Origin: Chrysoperla carnea
Lineage: Eukaryota > Arthropoda > Insecta > Neuroptera > Chrysopidae
DNA length: 64,000 nucleotides
NCBI RefSeq assembly: GCF_905475395.1
Contig: NC_058342.1
Span: 28,616,640 to 28,680,639 of the forward strand
Direction of reading: 5' to 3'
The translations under genes and the position numbers were made by a program. The notes under the pieces were generated by a model. The model was given only the letters and a program-made list of their open reading frames with translations. It did not search any database and was not told the origin of the DNA. This document shows, in pieces, positions 9,480 to 19,712 of the stretch. Every line of letters begins with the position of its first letter. The stretch's first letter is position 1.

Positions 9480-10802
9480 TTATTTTCCAATGTGAATCGC
9501 CTTGTGCCTAAGTACAGAGCTTCTATATGTTAATTTTTTATTACAAATATCACAAGAAAATGGTTTTTCTCTTGTATGAACTCGTATATGTTGAGCTAAA
9601 CTGCTTCTATCAGCAAATTTTGTATTGCAAATGTCACAAGAAAACGGTTTTTCGCCAGTATGTAACCGTATGTGTCGAGCTAAATTGGGTTTTTGTGTAA
9701 AACTTTTATTACAAATATGACATGAAAATGGTTTTTTCTCCATATGAACTCGTTTGTGTTGAGATAAATTGCCTCCTTCAGCAAATCTTTTATTGCAAAT
9801 GTCACATAAAAACGGTTTTTCGCCAGTATGTAACCGTATGTGTCCAGCTAAATTGGTTTTTTGTGTAAAATTTTTATTACAAATATGACATGAAAATGGT
9901 TTTTCACCCGTGTGAATGCGATTGTGTTGAATTAAAGTTCTTTTTTGTGCAAATGTTTTATTACAAATATCACAAGAAAATGGTTTTTCTCTTGTATGAA
10001 CTCGTTCATGTTGAGCTAAACTGCTTCTATCAGCAAATTTTGTATTGCAAATGTCACAAAAAAACGGTTTTTCGCCAGTATGCAACCGTATGTGTCGAGC
10101 TAAATTGCTTTTTTGTGTAAAATTTTTATTACAAATATGACATGGAAATAGTTTTTCACCCGTGTGAATGCGATTGTGTTGAATTAAAGTTCCTTTTTGT
10201 GTAAATGTTTTATTACAGATATCACATGAAAATTGTTTAACTTTAGTGGAAATTATTTGTGATTCTAATAAAACACTTTCATCTAATATTTCTTCTTTGA
10301 TTATTATTTCTGTATTTAATTCTTTTTCGAGTTTAATATTTTCATAATTCACTTTGTTTAAATGTTCTTCATTTTCATTAATTCGTTCATGTTTCACTCT
10401 AGCACTGCCGTTTTCTTCCATTGTTCCAATTCGTTCACGTTTTCCTTTAGCACTGTTGTTTAGTATGAGTATTGCTTCTTCCGTTGTAACTGACACATTG
10501 TTTTCTAATAATTCATTTTTAAATGTTTCACTTTCCACTGTAACACTTTCTTCGAATATTTCATTTTTAATTGTTCTGCTTTCCACCATAACGTTGTCTT
10601 CAAATATTTCATTTTTAATGGTTCCATCTTCCATTCTAACATTATCCTCCAATATTTCAATTTTAATTCCCTCATTTTCCATTAATATAAAATGCTCTTC
10701 CATTTCACTTTTAATTATTAATTCCGTATTCAATTGTTTTTCGATATTTTCGTCATTGATGAATAAATGAATATTTGAATTATCAAATGAATTATTTGAC
10801 AT
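9480..10802 (-). CDS. C2H2 zinc-finger protein, 9 fingers (ZF2)
   Basis: This is a single-exon frame of 440 codons. Residues 1-190 are acidic and contain about three imperfect 16-residue repeats of the type TIKNEIFEDNVMVES. Residues 191-440 are nine C2H2 fingers with TGEKP, TREKP and MEKKP linkers. The fingers form a repeating three-finger module: helix starts QKGTLIQ/QKRTLIQ, then QKSNLAR/QKTNLAG/QKPNLAR, then DRSSLAQ. That indicates duplication of a three-finger block. The last finger is atypical, with Leu for the conserved Phe (NKKLTYRSSVLRH) and Val for the helix Leu. It is a paralogue of ZF1 (4644-5777); both share the segment from ENGSARVKHERINENEE to LLESQIISTK. A nuclear DNA-binding regulator is inferred; its target is unknown. 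Confidence 0.88.
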   Translation of the reverse strand: MSNNSFDNSNIHLFINDENIEKQLNTELIIKSEMEEHFILMENEGIKIEILEDNVRMEDGTIKNEIFEDNVMVESRTIKNEIFEESVTVESETFKNELLENNVSVTTEEAILILNNSAKGKRERIGTMEENGSARVKHERINENEEHLNKVNYENIKLEKELNTEIIIKEEILDESVLLESQIISTKVKQFSCDICNKTFTQKGTLIQHNRIHTGEKLFPCHICNKNFTQKSNLARHIRLHTGEKPFFCDICNTKFADRSSLAQHERVHTREKPFSCDICNKTFAQKRTLIQHNRIHTGEKPFSCHICNKNFTQKTNLAGHIRLHTGEKPFLCDICNKRFAEGGNLSQHKRVHMEKKPFSCHICNKSFTQKPNLARHIRLHTGEKPFSCDICNTKFADRSSLAQHIRVHTREKPFSCDICNKKLTYRSSVLRHKAIHIGK

Positions 10803-10843
10803 TTTTATGTTTTATTTCTGTTTATGCAAACTAAACTACTTAG

Positions 10844-11164
10844 CATGAAGGTTATAAAGAAGGAGAACGATCGCTACGTGTTAAAGAATTAGCGCGTCTG
10901 TCCCTGAAAATTTGTATAATTTATAGTTCATTTTTCAGCCACCAGCCGCACTGTCATCAAGAAGTAGCATCTGCGAAGTTAGCTGTTTATGAGTACAAGT
11001 AGATGAAGTTAGTTGCATAATGTACAAATTGATATATCATTTCAAATTAGCGCACAACAGCCCGCTTTTATACTGCTTAGCGGTCGCAGCGCCTCACTTA
11101 TTTTATCCATATTTCGGGGACAATATTTTCTATAGCGATCGTTCTCCTTCTTATAACTTTCATG
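10844..11164. mobile_element. hAT-like MITE, copy 1 (321 bp) with 8-bp target duplication
   Basis: The inverted ends start CATGAAGGTTATA followed by AAGGAGAACGATCGCT; the right end is the imperfect reverse complement. It is flanked by CTACTTAG at 10836-10843 and again at 11165-11172, an 8-bp target duplication that fits the nTnnnnAn preference of hAT transposases. There is no ORF. A second copy sits at 20915-21216 with the same interior ('cagccaccagccgc', 'gcatctgcgaagttagctgt', 'cgcagcgcctcacttatttt'). It lies just upstream of ZF2. Confidence 0.85.
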
Positions 11165-11379
11165 CTACTTAGTAAACCCCCCCCCCCTTCCCCTAGCCAG
11201 ATGTATGAAACGCAGTTTTTGTATTATAAAGTAGACATTTTTTATTTTCTGAAACACGTCCCCTCTGTCGTAGCTCGACTGAAAGCTTTTGAATTAATCC
11301 CCTCCGACCCCTGACCGTGTTACGGGGTTAAAATGAATGCTCTCTAAAAAAACCGGTCAAATGCGAGTTTAGGGTTTCG

Positions 11380-11790
11380 TACTTTTCATTTCTTTCATAA
11401 AAGTATTTAGTACAATGTTATATCTTGTTTGATGGTACGGAATCTTTCGTATGCAAGTCCGAGTCGTGTAATATAAGTTTAATTCTAAGTCTGTAACGCT
11501 GAGAAATATTAATGACAAAGAAAACTTTGATGTAGGTGTTCAGAAATTCACTTGATTACTTAGTTCTTCTCCGTTTGTCCTTCTGTCCGTCTGTAAAACC
11601 ACGATAATACAAAAACGAAAAGAAATATCGAACTGAATTTTTTATCAAGGCATAAAAAGTGAGTTTGAGTTCGTAAACGTAGCTTTTGCAACATAGGTCA
11701 ATTGAGTCCTATTTGGTTCGCAAATCTTGTAAACTGTAAAAAAGATAAAAAATAAACAACTTTTGTTTGAATGTTTAAAAAAAAATAAAT
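11380..11790 (+). repeat. Diverged family A copy between ZF2 and RpL19
   Basis: It contains 'aagtctgtaacgctgagaaa', 'gatgtaggtgttcagaaatt', a TTTGTCCTTCTGTCCGTCTG run, 'aaaaagtgagtttgagttcg' and 'gcaacataggtcaattgagt'. This is the plus-strand order of the 1716-2246 element. It occupies part of the RpL19 upstream region. Confidence 0.7.
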
Positions 11791-12175
11791 TTTAGTATTT
11801 TTCCAAAGGGTGAAATTAAGGCAAAACTTTAGTTTCTCCATTTTCTCCAAACCTATAGCTGAAGGTTTCAAATATGTATTGATCCCTTTTGTTTCATAAA
11901 TTTTATATTTAATATTCAGTTTTTCAGTTTATTTTTTAAAATAAACACCATGATGGTTGTATCGATTATAATTTTTGTCGGAATTATTATAAATTAAATT
12001 GTTTTTTTTTTTTTGTATGTATCTAAAAACAAAATTATTTTTTTCGCGCTTCAATTTTCGAATAATTTGAAATTGAATTTGTTTATTGTTTAAAATCAAC
12101 TCCGCTAGATGGTAGCATCATAGGACGCAATCGCATACAGGAAAGATTATTTGTACATAAAAGTTTTATCAAGTT

Positions 12176-12208
12176 CCTTTCTATTTCAAGTTGGGTGAAT
12201 TGCACGTG
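12176..12208 (+). promoter_or_regulatory. RpL19: Probable RpL19 transcription start with TOP tract and 5' non-coding exon
   Basis: The pyrimidine tract 'ttcctttctattt' (12174-12186) resembles the 5' terminal oligopyrimidine start of ribosomal-protein mRNAs. About 30 bases later a donor GTGAGT at 12209 ends the short exon. A matching acceptor (pyrimidine tract, then TATAG) lies at 12386, and the next exon, 12387-12427, carries the start codon. TOP starts confer mTOR-dependent translational control in known ribosomal-protein mRNAs. The exact start base is inferred. Confidence 0.55.
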
Positions 12209-12422
12209 GTGAGTAGATTTGGGTTATAAAGTGTTTTTAAAAAAAAATTTATTCAGTGTATTAACAAAATAAAAATTTATTTTCTATTTATTTATAATCA
12301 AAATAGTGTCTAAATAAAAATATTAAATTCGTGTTTTAATTATTATTTTTTTAATTACTAAAATACTTGTGTTTTTTTCTTTATAGGTTCGGTCGCCATT
12401 GTATTGAGACAACACCGCAATC

Positions 12423-15366
12423 ATGAGGTAATTTTATTTCATTTTCATTTAATATAATTTAAAAGAAAATATTAATTTTGTTTAAAAAATGTTCATCAAT
12501 ATTGTATCGAAAATATATGTTGCACAATGTGATGAAAATTTAAAAATTTTATGTGTGTGTGTGATAAAAATTGCATATGGAATTTTTTTCTAATGCATGG
12601 TTTTTCTTTTTTGCAGTTCGTTGAAATTACAAAAGAGGCTTGCAGCCTCAGTAATGCAATGTGGTCGCAAGAAGGTTTGGTTAGATCCAAATGAAATTAA
12701 TGAAATTGCTAACACAAATTCAAGTAAGTTGGAAAATTACAATTTTTTGTTTGTTTGTCAGCGTGGTAATCCATGAAATTTTTTACTTTACGTGAAAGCT
12801 CCAATATTAACGGGTAATGTTTGTTGGGGTCATCATAATTAATTTGTATGTTTTAAAATTCGTTTGAAACGATAGATTTTAATAATTGACTCAAAATTTG
12901 AAACATTGAACAAATTTTTTTTCACATTTGCAGTACTTTCTTAAATTTAATATAATTAATATAAATGTAATCACGTTTTCTACAAGTTTGAGAAAAAATT
13001 GGCCCATTTTTGTAAGTTTTCAATATTTCACAACATTGTGAAATATTGTTGTATATGTTGAATGTTGGGTAGGACTACAATTTATTATGTGAAAATTGTT
13101 TTTCACAAAAATTGACTTTTTCATATTGTTTTATGGGCAACGAAAATCATGTGTTACCATTTCAAGTAAGGATATACGAACTTTATCTAATGGCTAACGT
13201 TCGTGACTTCAAAAAGGCCCCAGAAAATTGTTTTTCTCTGTCATTGTTTTCATTCACTGATCCACAGGTTAGTCATACCTTTAATGGGTCGGGTTGGCGC
13301 GAGCCTGTGATTTGTTTTTCGGTTTTTTGATTAACATTGTGAAAACGTCCTCCATTCGCTGATCCTGAGAAAATCTGAGAAAAATTTCAAAAAGGATAAT
13401 CTATCAAATCCAAATTATGTTAACGTAAGACTCACGCTAAACACGTGATAGTGTCCAAATAACCACACTCGTTTTTTTTTCCGGAAGGGTTTAAGTTGAG
13501 GTTTAGAAGCTAAAAGTTTTACTTCGTGAGGTCACAATAAATCGAAGAAACAATATTTTTCTCAGATATTTACCTCTAAATTAATTCATTTAAGGCCCCT
13601 TAAGGGTCGATAATTGTAAGAATGGGAATTATCATATAAAAATATATAAAAACTACATCTGGCCCCCTGTTTAAAAATTTATCTTGCACATGTCATATTT
13701 TATTACATTTGAAATTTTTCGAAATATTCAGACGCAAAAATTGATTAATAATCTACTTAGGTAACGACAGTCAAAATCGGTTGCAATGACCCAATTGAAA
13801 AATTCCGACAGTCCCTATACAGGGAGTCCCTCGTTTTAAACTTGACATTTGCAAAAAAAAATATTTAAAAAAAAAACCAAATAATTTTGAGCATTTGAAA
13901 GCATCGCTCAATTTCAAATCATTTGTTTATAATAGAGCCATCTGCTTTTGAAAGGTTTAAGTATGAAGTTTCGTATTTTAAGTAAAAGGGAAGATTTATT
14001 TTATCGAGGTTTTACTATAGCCGAAGTTGCTATAGAAAAATGCTAAATGTATTCTATTTCTTTAATTCTAGGACAAAATATTCGTAAATTGATTAAAGAT
14101 GGTTTAATCATCAAGAAACCAGTAGCTGTACACAGTCGCGCACGTGTTCGTAAAAATACTGAAGCCAGACGTAAAGGACGTCATTGTGGTTTTGGTAAAA
14201 GGAAGGGTACAGCAAATGCTCGTATGCCCCAAAAGGTAATTTCAATTGTTTTTGTGAAATTGGGATATTTTGTTTGTTTTAAGTCTTAAACTAAAATTGT
14301 TTGAAATCGATCCGACAAATCGTTCTTCATTTGAGAATATTGACAATACCTCAGAAATCGAGTTTTGGGTACTTTTGAGTCAAATTTAAATTATTCACCG
14401 AATTTGATGAAATTTTGGTACATAAAGTAATTTAGGCCCAGAAAATGAATAAAGTTGAGTTCATTTGATAATTGGATACATAGTTGCTTGGATGTCCTCC
14501 AAAAACCGATAAGAAGAACGATTTTTCGGATGATTTTCAGGGAATTTCTTAGAAAATATTTGCTCAATATTCAATTAAACTGCGGCTTTAATCTCTAATT
14601 TAATAAAATCAGAAATTTACTTGAAAATTGAGAATTGCTAGGGAATTTTAAATGTTGATTATTGTGGCCACCCTTTTGGTGCCTATCGTAAACAAAAATG
14701 TGAAATCGTTTGTATGGGCCAAGTAAGCAAGGGTTTTGGTGGTTTTTGGCACTTTTTTTGGAAGATAAATTTATAATTTTGAAGGGTTTTACATGATAGT
14801 CACATTATTGGAAAACCAAGAAATGTCAGAGAATTCAAATTCTACTAGAAAATCAGAGCATTCTTTAAAAAATAGAAATATCAGAGAGTTTTTAAATTTA
14901 TCAAACTTTTCAAATTTCTATATTTTTCGAAAATAATTTCCAAAACAGTCGAGTTTTTGCTATTGCCATAGAAAAGTCGCGAGCATATTTTTAACATATT
15001 TTTTATTTAAATCGATAATCTATTGTTTTTTATTTTTGCTAGGACTTATGGGTACAACGTATGCGTGTTTTAAGAAGATTATTAAAGAAATATCGTGAAG
15101 CAAAGAAAATTGACCGACACTTATACCATGCTTTGTACATGAAAGCAAAGGGTAATGTATTCAAAAACAAGCGTGTCTTAATGGAATACATTCACAAAAA
15201 GAAGGCAGAAAAAGCCAGAAGTAAAATGTTAAGTGATCAAGCTGAAGCACGTCGATTGAAAGTCAAAGAAGCACGTAAACGACGTGAAGAACGTATTGCC
15301 ACGAAAAAACAAGAACAATTACAAACATATGCGCGTGAAGATGAAGCAGCCATTGCAAAAAAATAA
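12423..15366 (+). CDS. RpL19: Ribosomal protein L19 (eL19), four coding exons
   Basis: Coding exons are 12423-12427, 12617-12723, 14072-14235 and 15043-15366. All junctions are GT/AG and the total is 600 nt (199 residues plus stop), matching the family's roughly 195-205 residues. The protein begins [14 protein letters not shown] and contains [67 protein letters not shown] and [20 protein letters not shown], all hallmarks of eL19, with a long basic C-terminal helix ([10 protein letters not shown]). It is a structural protein of the 60S subunit that contacts rRNA and forms an intersubunit bridge with the small subunit (family knowledge). The start codon is followed by only two bases before intron 1 (ATGAG|GTAATT), a common split in insect L19 genes. 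The RpL19 introns hold repeat-like sequence, and I found no convincing snoRNA. Confidence 0.98.
12724..14071 (+). other. RpL19 intron 2 of the coding region (1348 bp)
   Basis: The intron has clean ends (GTAAGT at 12724, CTAG at 14068-14071). Box C (RUGAUGA) and box D (CUGA) pairs with suitable spacing and terminal stems were looked for and not convincingly found. An open frame at 13112-13330 is not supported as coding. Confidence 0.5.
14236..15042 (+). repeat. RpL19 intron 3 with a degenerate monomer of the ~310-bp repeat family
   Basis: Bases 14395-14530 carry 'gatgaaattttggtacataa', 'ggcccagaaaatg', 'gagttcatttgataattgga' and 'tacatagttgcttgg'. This is the same order as 'gataaaactcagtacataag', 'gacccaaaaaattc', 'ggttcattggacgattag' in the array at 17050-17890. 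The palindromic core is missing, so this is an isolated eroded unit. Confidence 0.45.
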
Positions 15367-15419
15367 ACTTTTAAACTGTAATTATAAACACACATGAAAT
15401 TTATAATTTATAGAACATA

Positions 15420-15425
15420 AATAAA
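15420..15425 (+). terminator. RpL19: Poly(A) signal AATAAA of RpL19
   Basis: AATAAA lies 54 bases after the stop codon, followed by a T-rich stretch. The short 3' UTR is typical of ribosomal-protein genes. Confidence 0.8.
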
Positions 15426-15429
15426 TTTT

Positions 15430-16040
15430 TTATTATTTACAGTTTAATTTTGGGTTTTTTTTATGTTCACCCCCTGTAATTTTACGGAATGTTTGAACCT
15501 CTGTAGAAGTCATTAATCGAAATGCTTCCAAAAAATTAAAATTTTGTAAAGGGCTACAAAATATTCGTTTAACAGAAAGTTTTTGAAAAAAATAATTATA
15601 ATTTTCGAAGTGCGAAATGTTTCTGTACAAATTTTCTGAAATAACACGCCTTTGAGAGTTTCTGACGTGACAATTTGTTTCCTGAGGAGGAAGGTCTTTG
15701 TATAAGATAAAATGGTAAAGACCTAATGAGTATCAGTATGAAAAGGTTTTCGAAAAAAAAGCTTTTTTCGCAGGAAAGCATCGATTTCGATAATTATTAA
15801 TCGTTCACTAATTTGAAATGAATCTCACACTCACTAGAGTTACGAATTCGATTTCTGCCTTTACAACGAAAGAGGAAGGGGCTTCACAATACAGGTGTAT
15901 GAAGTAAGGTGCATCCAGGCTATTAAAATAAATGAGCTAAAATATAGTCAGCGAAAAGTAGGTATCACAATGGGCGTAGGTATCATGTGGAAAATCATAG
16001 GCGTAGGTATCGTGAAAATTTTTGGGCTGCTAGTATGGGT
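15430..16040. other. Intergenic stretch downstream of RpL19, nothing recognised
   Basis: Short minus-strand open frames here (15433-15630, 15596-15781) have no recognisable domain and are not called. Confidence 0.3.
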
Positions 16041-16048
16041 CATATCTT

Positions 16049-16757
16049 GGACGTGCCCAAAATATTGTGTCGTGTGCCATTGGTTCGCCACTCCTGGTCT
16101 ACATGAACAACACAATTTATTACTATAACAAGTGTGTTAGTTTTAACGCTTGCATGTCTTATTCGATAACTTCTATGATTTTTTGTCCGATTTGGTTTTT
16201 TACGATGTTTAAACAAAAATTTATGAAATAAGAATTAGATAAAACTTAATTATCAGCTTCTTAATTAATCCGTGGATACAGATCAAAACTAGTCAGCACA
16301 TTCTCCAAACGATATTTTTATTTTGGAAATTTGTTGAGCTGGTTAAAATTAAGATCCAAATCGTATCCGTATATTATGCAGATTTGAATGCCGATGATCC
16401 GTAGTTGCCGCATCACTAATATTATATATCGAATTCGAGGGTAGCGTAATTGAATTATTTACTTACCTTGAATTTAATACTTCAAATATAATCACATGCT
16501 TAAGTCTTACCTGAAGTTAGTTAATTATCAGCAATCCATTCAATATTTTCGAAAGTAATTTATTTATTACTATCGAAATGAAATGCTTCTGAAATGAAAA
16601 AATAATTGTGATTTGTTTCAAAATGGCAATTGTAGTCCACAATGTAACTTTGTGATCGGTGACGTGCCCAAAACATTGCATCGTGTGCCATTGGTTCGCC
16701 ATTTCTGGTCTATATGAACAACACAATTTATTAGTACCAAGTGTGTTATTTTTCTTC
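16049..16757 (+). repeat. Pair of ~100-bp direct repeats about 610 bp apart
   Basis: The first copy (16049-16140) and second copy (16660-16750) share 'gacgtgcccaaaa', 'tcgtgtgccattggttcgcc', 'tctggtctacatgaacaaca'-type sequence and 'caatttatta', ending in 'caagtgtgtta'. The spacing and direct orientation could reflect small terminal repeats of one element or two independent insertions. I see no primer-binding site or coding sequence between them. Confidence 0.6.
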
Positions 16758-17049
16758 AAATAGAATTAGTGATTCAGAAAATTAAATTGAGTTATCAGTT
16801 AATAAAAGCTATTCACAACTGAGAAATTGTACTTTTTAAAAAGTTATGACTTACCATCATTACCAATAAAACTAATTTTGTACATTTTAAAATTTGAAAG
16901 AAAAGGCCTCTTTTATTCGATTGTTTCAGAGAGATTTTCATTTTCACGTACATTTTCATGAGTACTTAGAATCAATAACTTAGTCTGGAGTGATATTTTA
17001 ATCCAGCACATACTTTTTTTACTCTTAGTAAATCAACTTCGCGCCACCT

Positions 17050-17890
17050 GGTAACGCCCTTCTTAGATTTGTCTTCTAACCATTGCGGGACTCCTCAGGA
17101 TATCAATTTTTTCAGTAGTTTTTGTCAAATTCGAGAATTTTAATTGGTTTCCAATTTCGATAAAACTCAGTACATAAGGTAATTTTGATCCAAAAAATTC
17201 AAAAATCGGGTTCATTGGACGATTAGAGGCGCAGTTTCTGAGAAAGTGGCACTTCATAGTGAATTTTTGGCAATATCTCCGAAACTATGCATCTAATAAT
17301 CAAATTAACCCGATTTTTGAATTTTTTGGGTCGAAATTACCTTTTATACTGAGTTTTGTCGAAATTGGAGACAATAAAATTTTTTCGATTTTTTGCGATT
17401 TTTCTAAGGGGTACCCCTTAGAAAAAAATCGAAAAATTCGAGAATTGTTTTTGGTTTCCAAAATCGATAAAACTCAGTACATAAGGTAATTTTGACCCAA
17501 AAAATTCAAAAATCGGGTTCATTGGACGATTAGAGGCGCAGTTTCTGAGAAAGTGGCACTTCATAGTGAATTTTTGGCAATATCTCCGAAACTATGCATC
17601 TAATAATCAAATTAACCCGATTTTTGAATTTTTTGGGTCGAAATTACCTTTTATACTGAGTTTTGTCGAAATTGGAGACAATAAAATTTTTTCGATTTTT
17701 TGCGATTTTTCTAAGGGGTACCCCTTAGAAAAAAATCGAAAAATTCGAGAATTGTTTTTGGTTTCCAAAATCGATAAAACTCAGTACATAAGGTAATTTT
17801 GACCCAAAAAATTCAAAAATCGTGTTCATTAGACGATTAGAGGCGCAGTTTCTGAGAAAGTAGTACTTCACAGGGAGATATCCGAAACTA
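17050..17890. repeat. Tandem array of the ~307-bp palindromic-core repeat
   Basis: Two almost identical full monomers (the shift between 17259 and 17566 is 307 bp) are flanked by partial units. Each has the perfect palindrome TCTAAGGGGTACCCCTTAGA, extended by A/T runs to 28 bp (17399-17426 and 17706-17733). Around it are 'gattttttgcga', 'aaaaaaatcgaaaaattcga', 'gataaaactcagtacataag' and 'ggttcattggacgattagag'. The internal open frames (17259-17489, 17566-17796) are by-products. Near identity of the two monomers implies recent duplication or conversion. Confidence 0.9.
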
Positions 17891-17899
17891 TGCATCCAG

Positions 17900-19700
17900 T
17901 CCAGTCATACTATTGTTTATTGTTTGAAGATAGAGGTAAAAAAAACAGTTTTTTTTTGTTGTTGTCTGTTTTTAAAATACTGTTTTTTTATATTGTTTAT
18001 ATTTTTCGTACGAGATTTTCATAAACCGTAATTATAAACCGAGAATTGTAAATTTAGTGAGCCAGTAGTTCTACTGATTGATCATCTCTCTAATGGAATC
18101 GAGTTAGTACGGGTCTACGGGTTTTTTCCCCCTTGCGTTAACTATTTGATTGAAATATCTACGCATTCTACTAGCTGGACTATGGGTTTTTTGGCTCCTA
18201 TGATTGAAATACTTAAACATTTTACGAATAATGAAAATTTTCCTTTTTCGAAGAGTTTCTGAGGATACGTTACTTAAGAAAAAGGCTATTGAATGATTAA
18301 TTTCCAAGGATAAAATGACCGAGGGATGAATTTTAGAGAACAAAATGAAAAAATCTTAAGGTTACGACTACTCTTCGCTAGATAAAACCTAATTTAAGAA
18401 CCAATTTCTATCTCAAATGCATCAAAGGTCTATCTTATCGAACGAACTTTTGCTTAACCTGAAATTGAAATAACCTTTAAAAAAGAAAATGAAAAAAAGA
18501 AAAAAAAAATAGAATATCCTATGTATCGAATTTTAACATTTAATAAAAAATATTTTCTCTTAATTTTTATACTGTGGTTATATTTTCGGTGAAAATAATG
18601 TTTAAAATTTTCAAAAATATGTTTATATTACAAAATAAAAAGAAGAAAAACCATTAATAATTAATAGCATTGTGTAATTCGTTAATTAATTAATTGAATT
18701 TTAAACAATATTTTCTCTAAAAATAGTTCATTTTCAGAGGGTGGCCAAATTAATTTCTTGCAATAATTAATAATATTTACAAAATTAAAAATAGAATCAA
18801 TAATTAAAACTACCATTTTTTTTTCTTAAAAATTTTCATAAAATAGTATTTCAGTCTGAAATTTAGATCGAACAATTTATAACGAAAAATTATCGAAGAA
18901 TAAAGCCTAATTATAAAGCTATTTAATTTATTCGATTAGTCTTAATAGCTGTCAGGTTTAAAATCCTTAATTTGAGAATTGATCCCCAATGAATTTTCAT
19001 ATTTCAGAGGGTGATGATTAACTTGTTTAAAATTCCTGACTGGTTTTGGAGAATTTTAAATTCTTCTATTCGAAAATTACAGAAATCTTTATTATTATAA
19101 TATTCTGATAAAAAAAACATTCGCTAAGGTAAATCGAACTCAGAAGATTTTGTGGTTAAAGATAATAAAGATAATCAAGTCTGTTAAGTTAGATTTTAGT
19201 ATTTTACTATTCCAAAATCTCAAAATCATGTGACTTTTCCAAATTTTCCAGATTGATCGCCATCAAGTCAGGTGATCGAATCAGATAAAACCAAAAATAG
19301 GTTCGTCTAATGAAAACGCAGATGAAAGCCATATAATTTTATAAAGGTATATTCATCAGCGTTGTTTAGTAAATTTTTTGATTTTGACTTTGTGACTAAA
19401 CTTGATTTACCTGACTTTTTACCCACTAAACACTGACAAATTCGAAACAATTTTTAACTAAAAGAAAATTAGATTTCCGACTAGAAATATGTCGGTTTCC
19501 AATTTGAAAGATTCATAAAAAATTATCATAATCATATTCCTTCATGATTTCTCCATCTAGTTCCAGGGTTGGGAACGTAATTTATCGAATTTCCTATCTA
19601 ACAGAACCATCTATTGCATTTATATACAACTAAGTAAAATGTCCGTTATATTTAAAAATAAAACTCCAAATAATCAGAGTTAAATAAGTTACACTGACCA
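17900..19700. other. Long AT-rich intergenic stretch, nothing recognised
   Basis: I found no ORF, RNA gene, terminal inverted repeats or recurring family. A 79-codon minus frame (18104-18343) has no domain. Confidence 0.4.
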
Positions 19701-19712
19701 ACAATATAAATA

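Noticed and set aside
12724-15042. snoRNA genes in RpL19 introns (common hosts in animals)
   Set aside because: Isolated TGATGA- and CTGA-like words occur, but no pair with suitable spacing and a terminal stem; one TGATGA-like word belongs to the eroded tandem-repeat unit.
16049-16757. LTR retrotransposon bounded by ~100-bp LTRs
   Set aside because: There is no primer-binding site, polypurine tract, TG..CA ends or coding sequence between the direct repeats.
17259-17796. Two identical 76-codon open frames (17259-17489, 17566-17796)
   Set aside because: They are produced by the 307-bp tandem repeat; the same applies to frames at 62422-63022.
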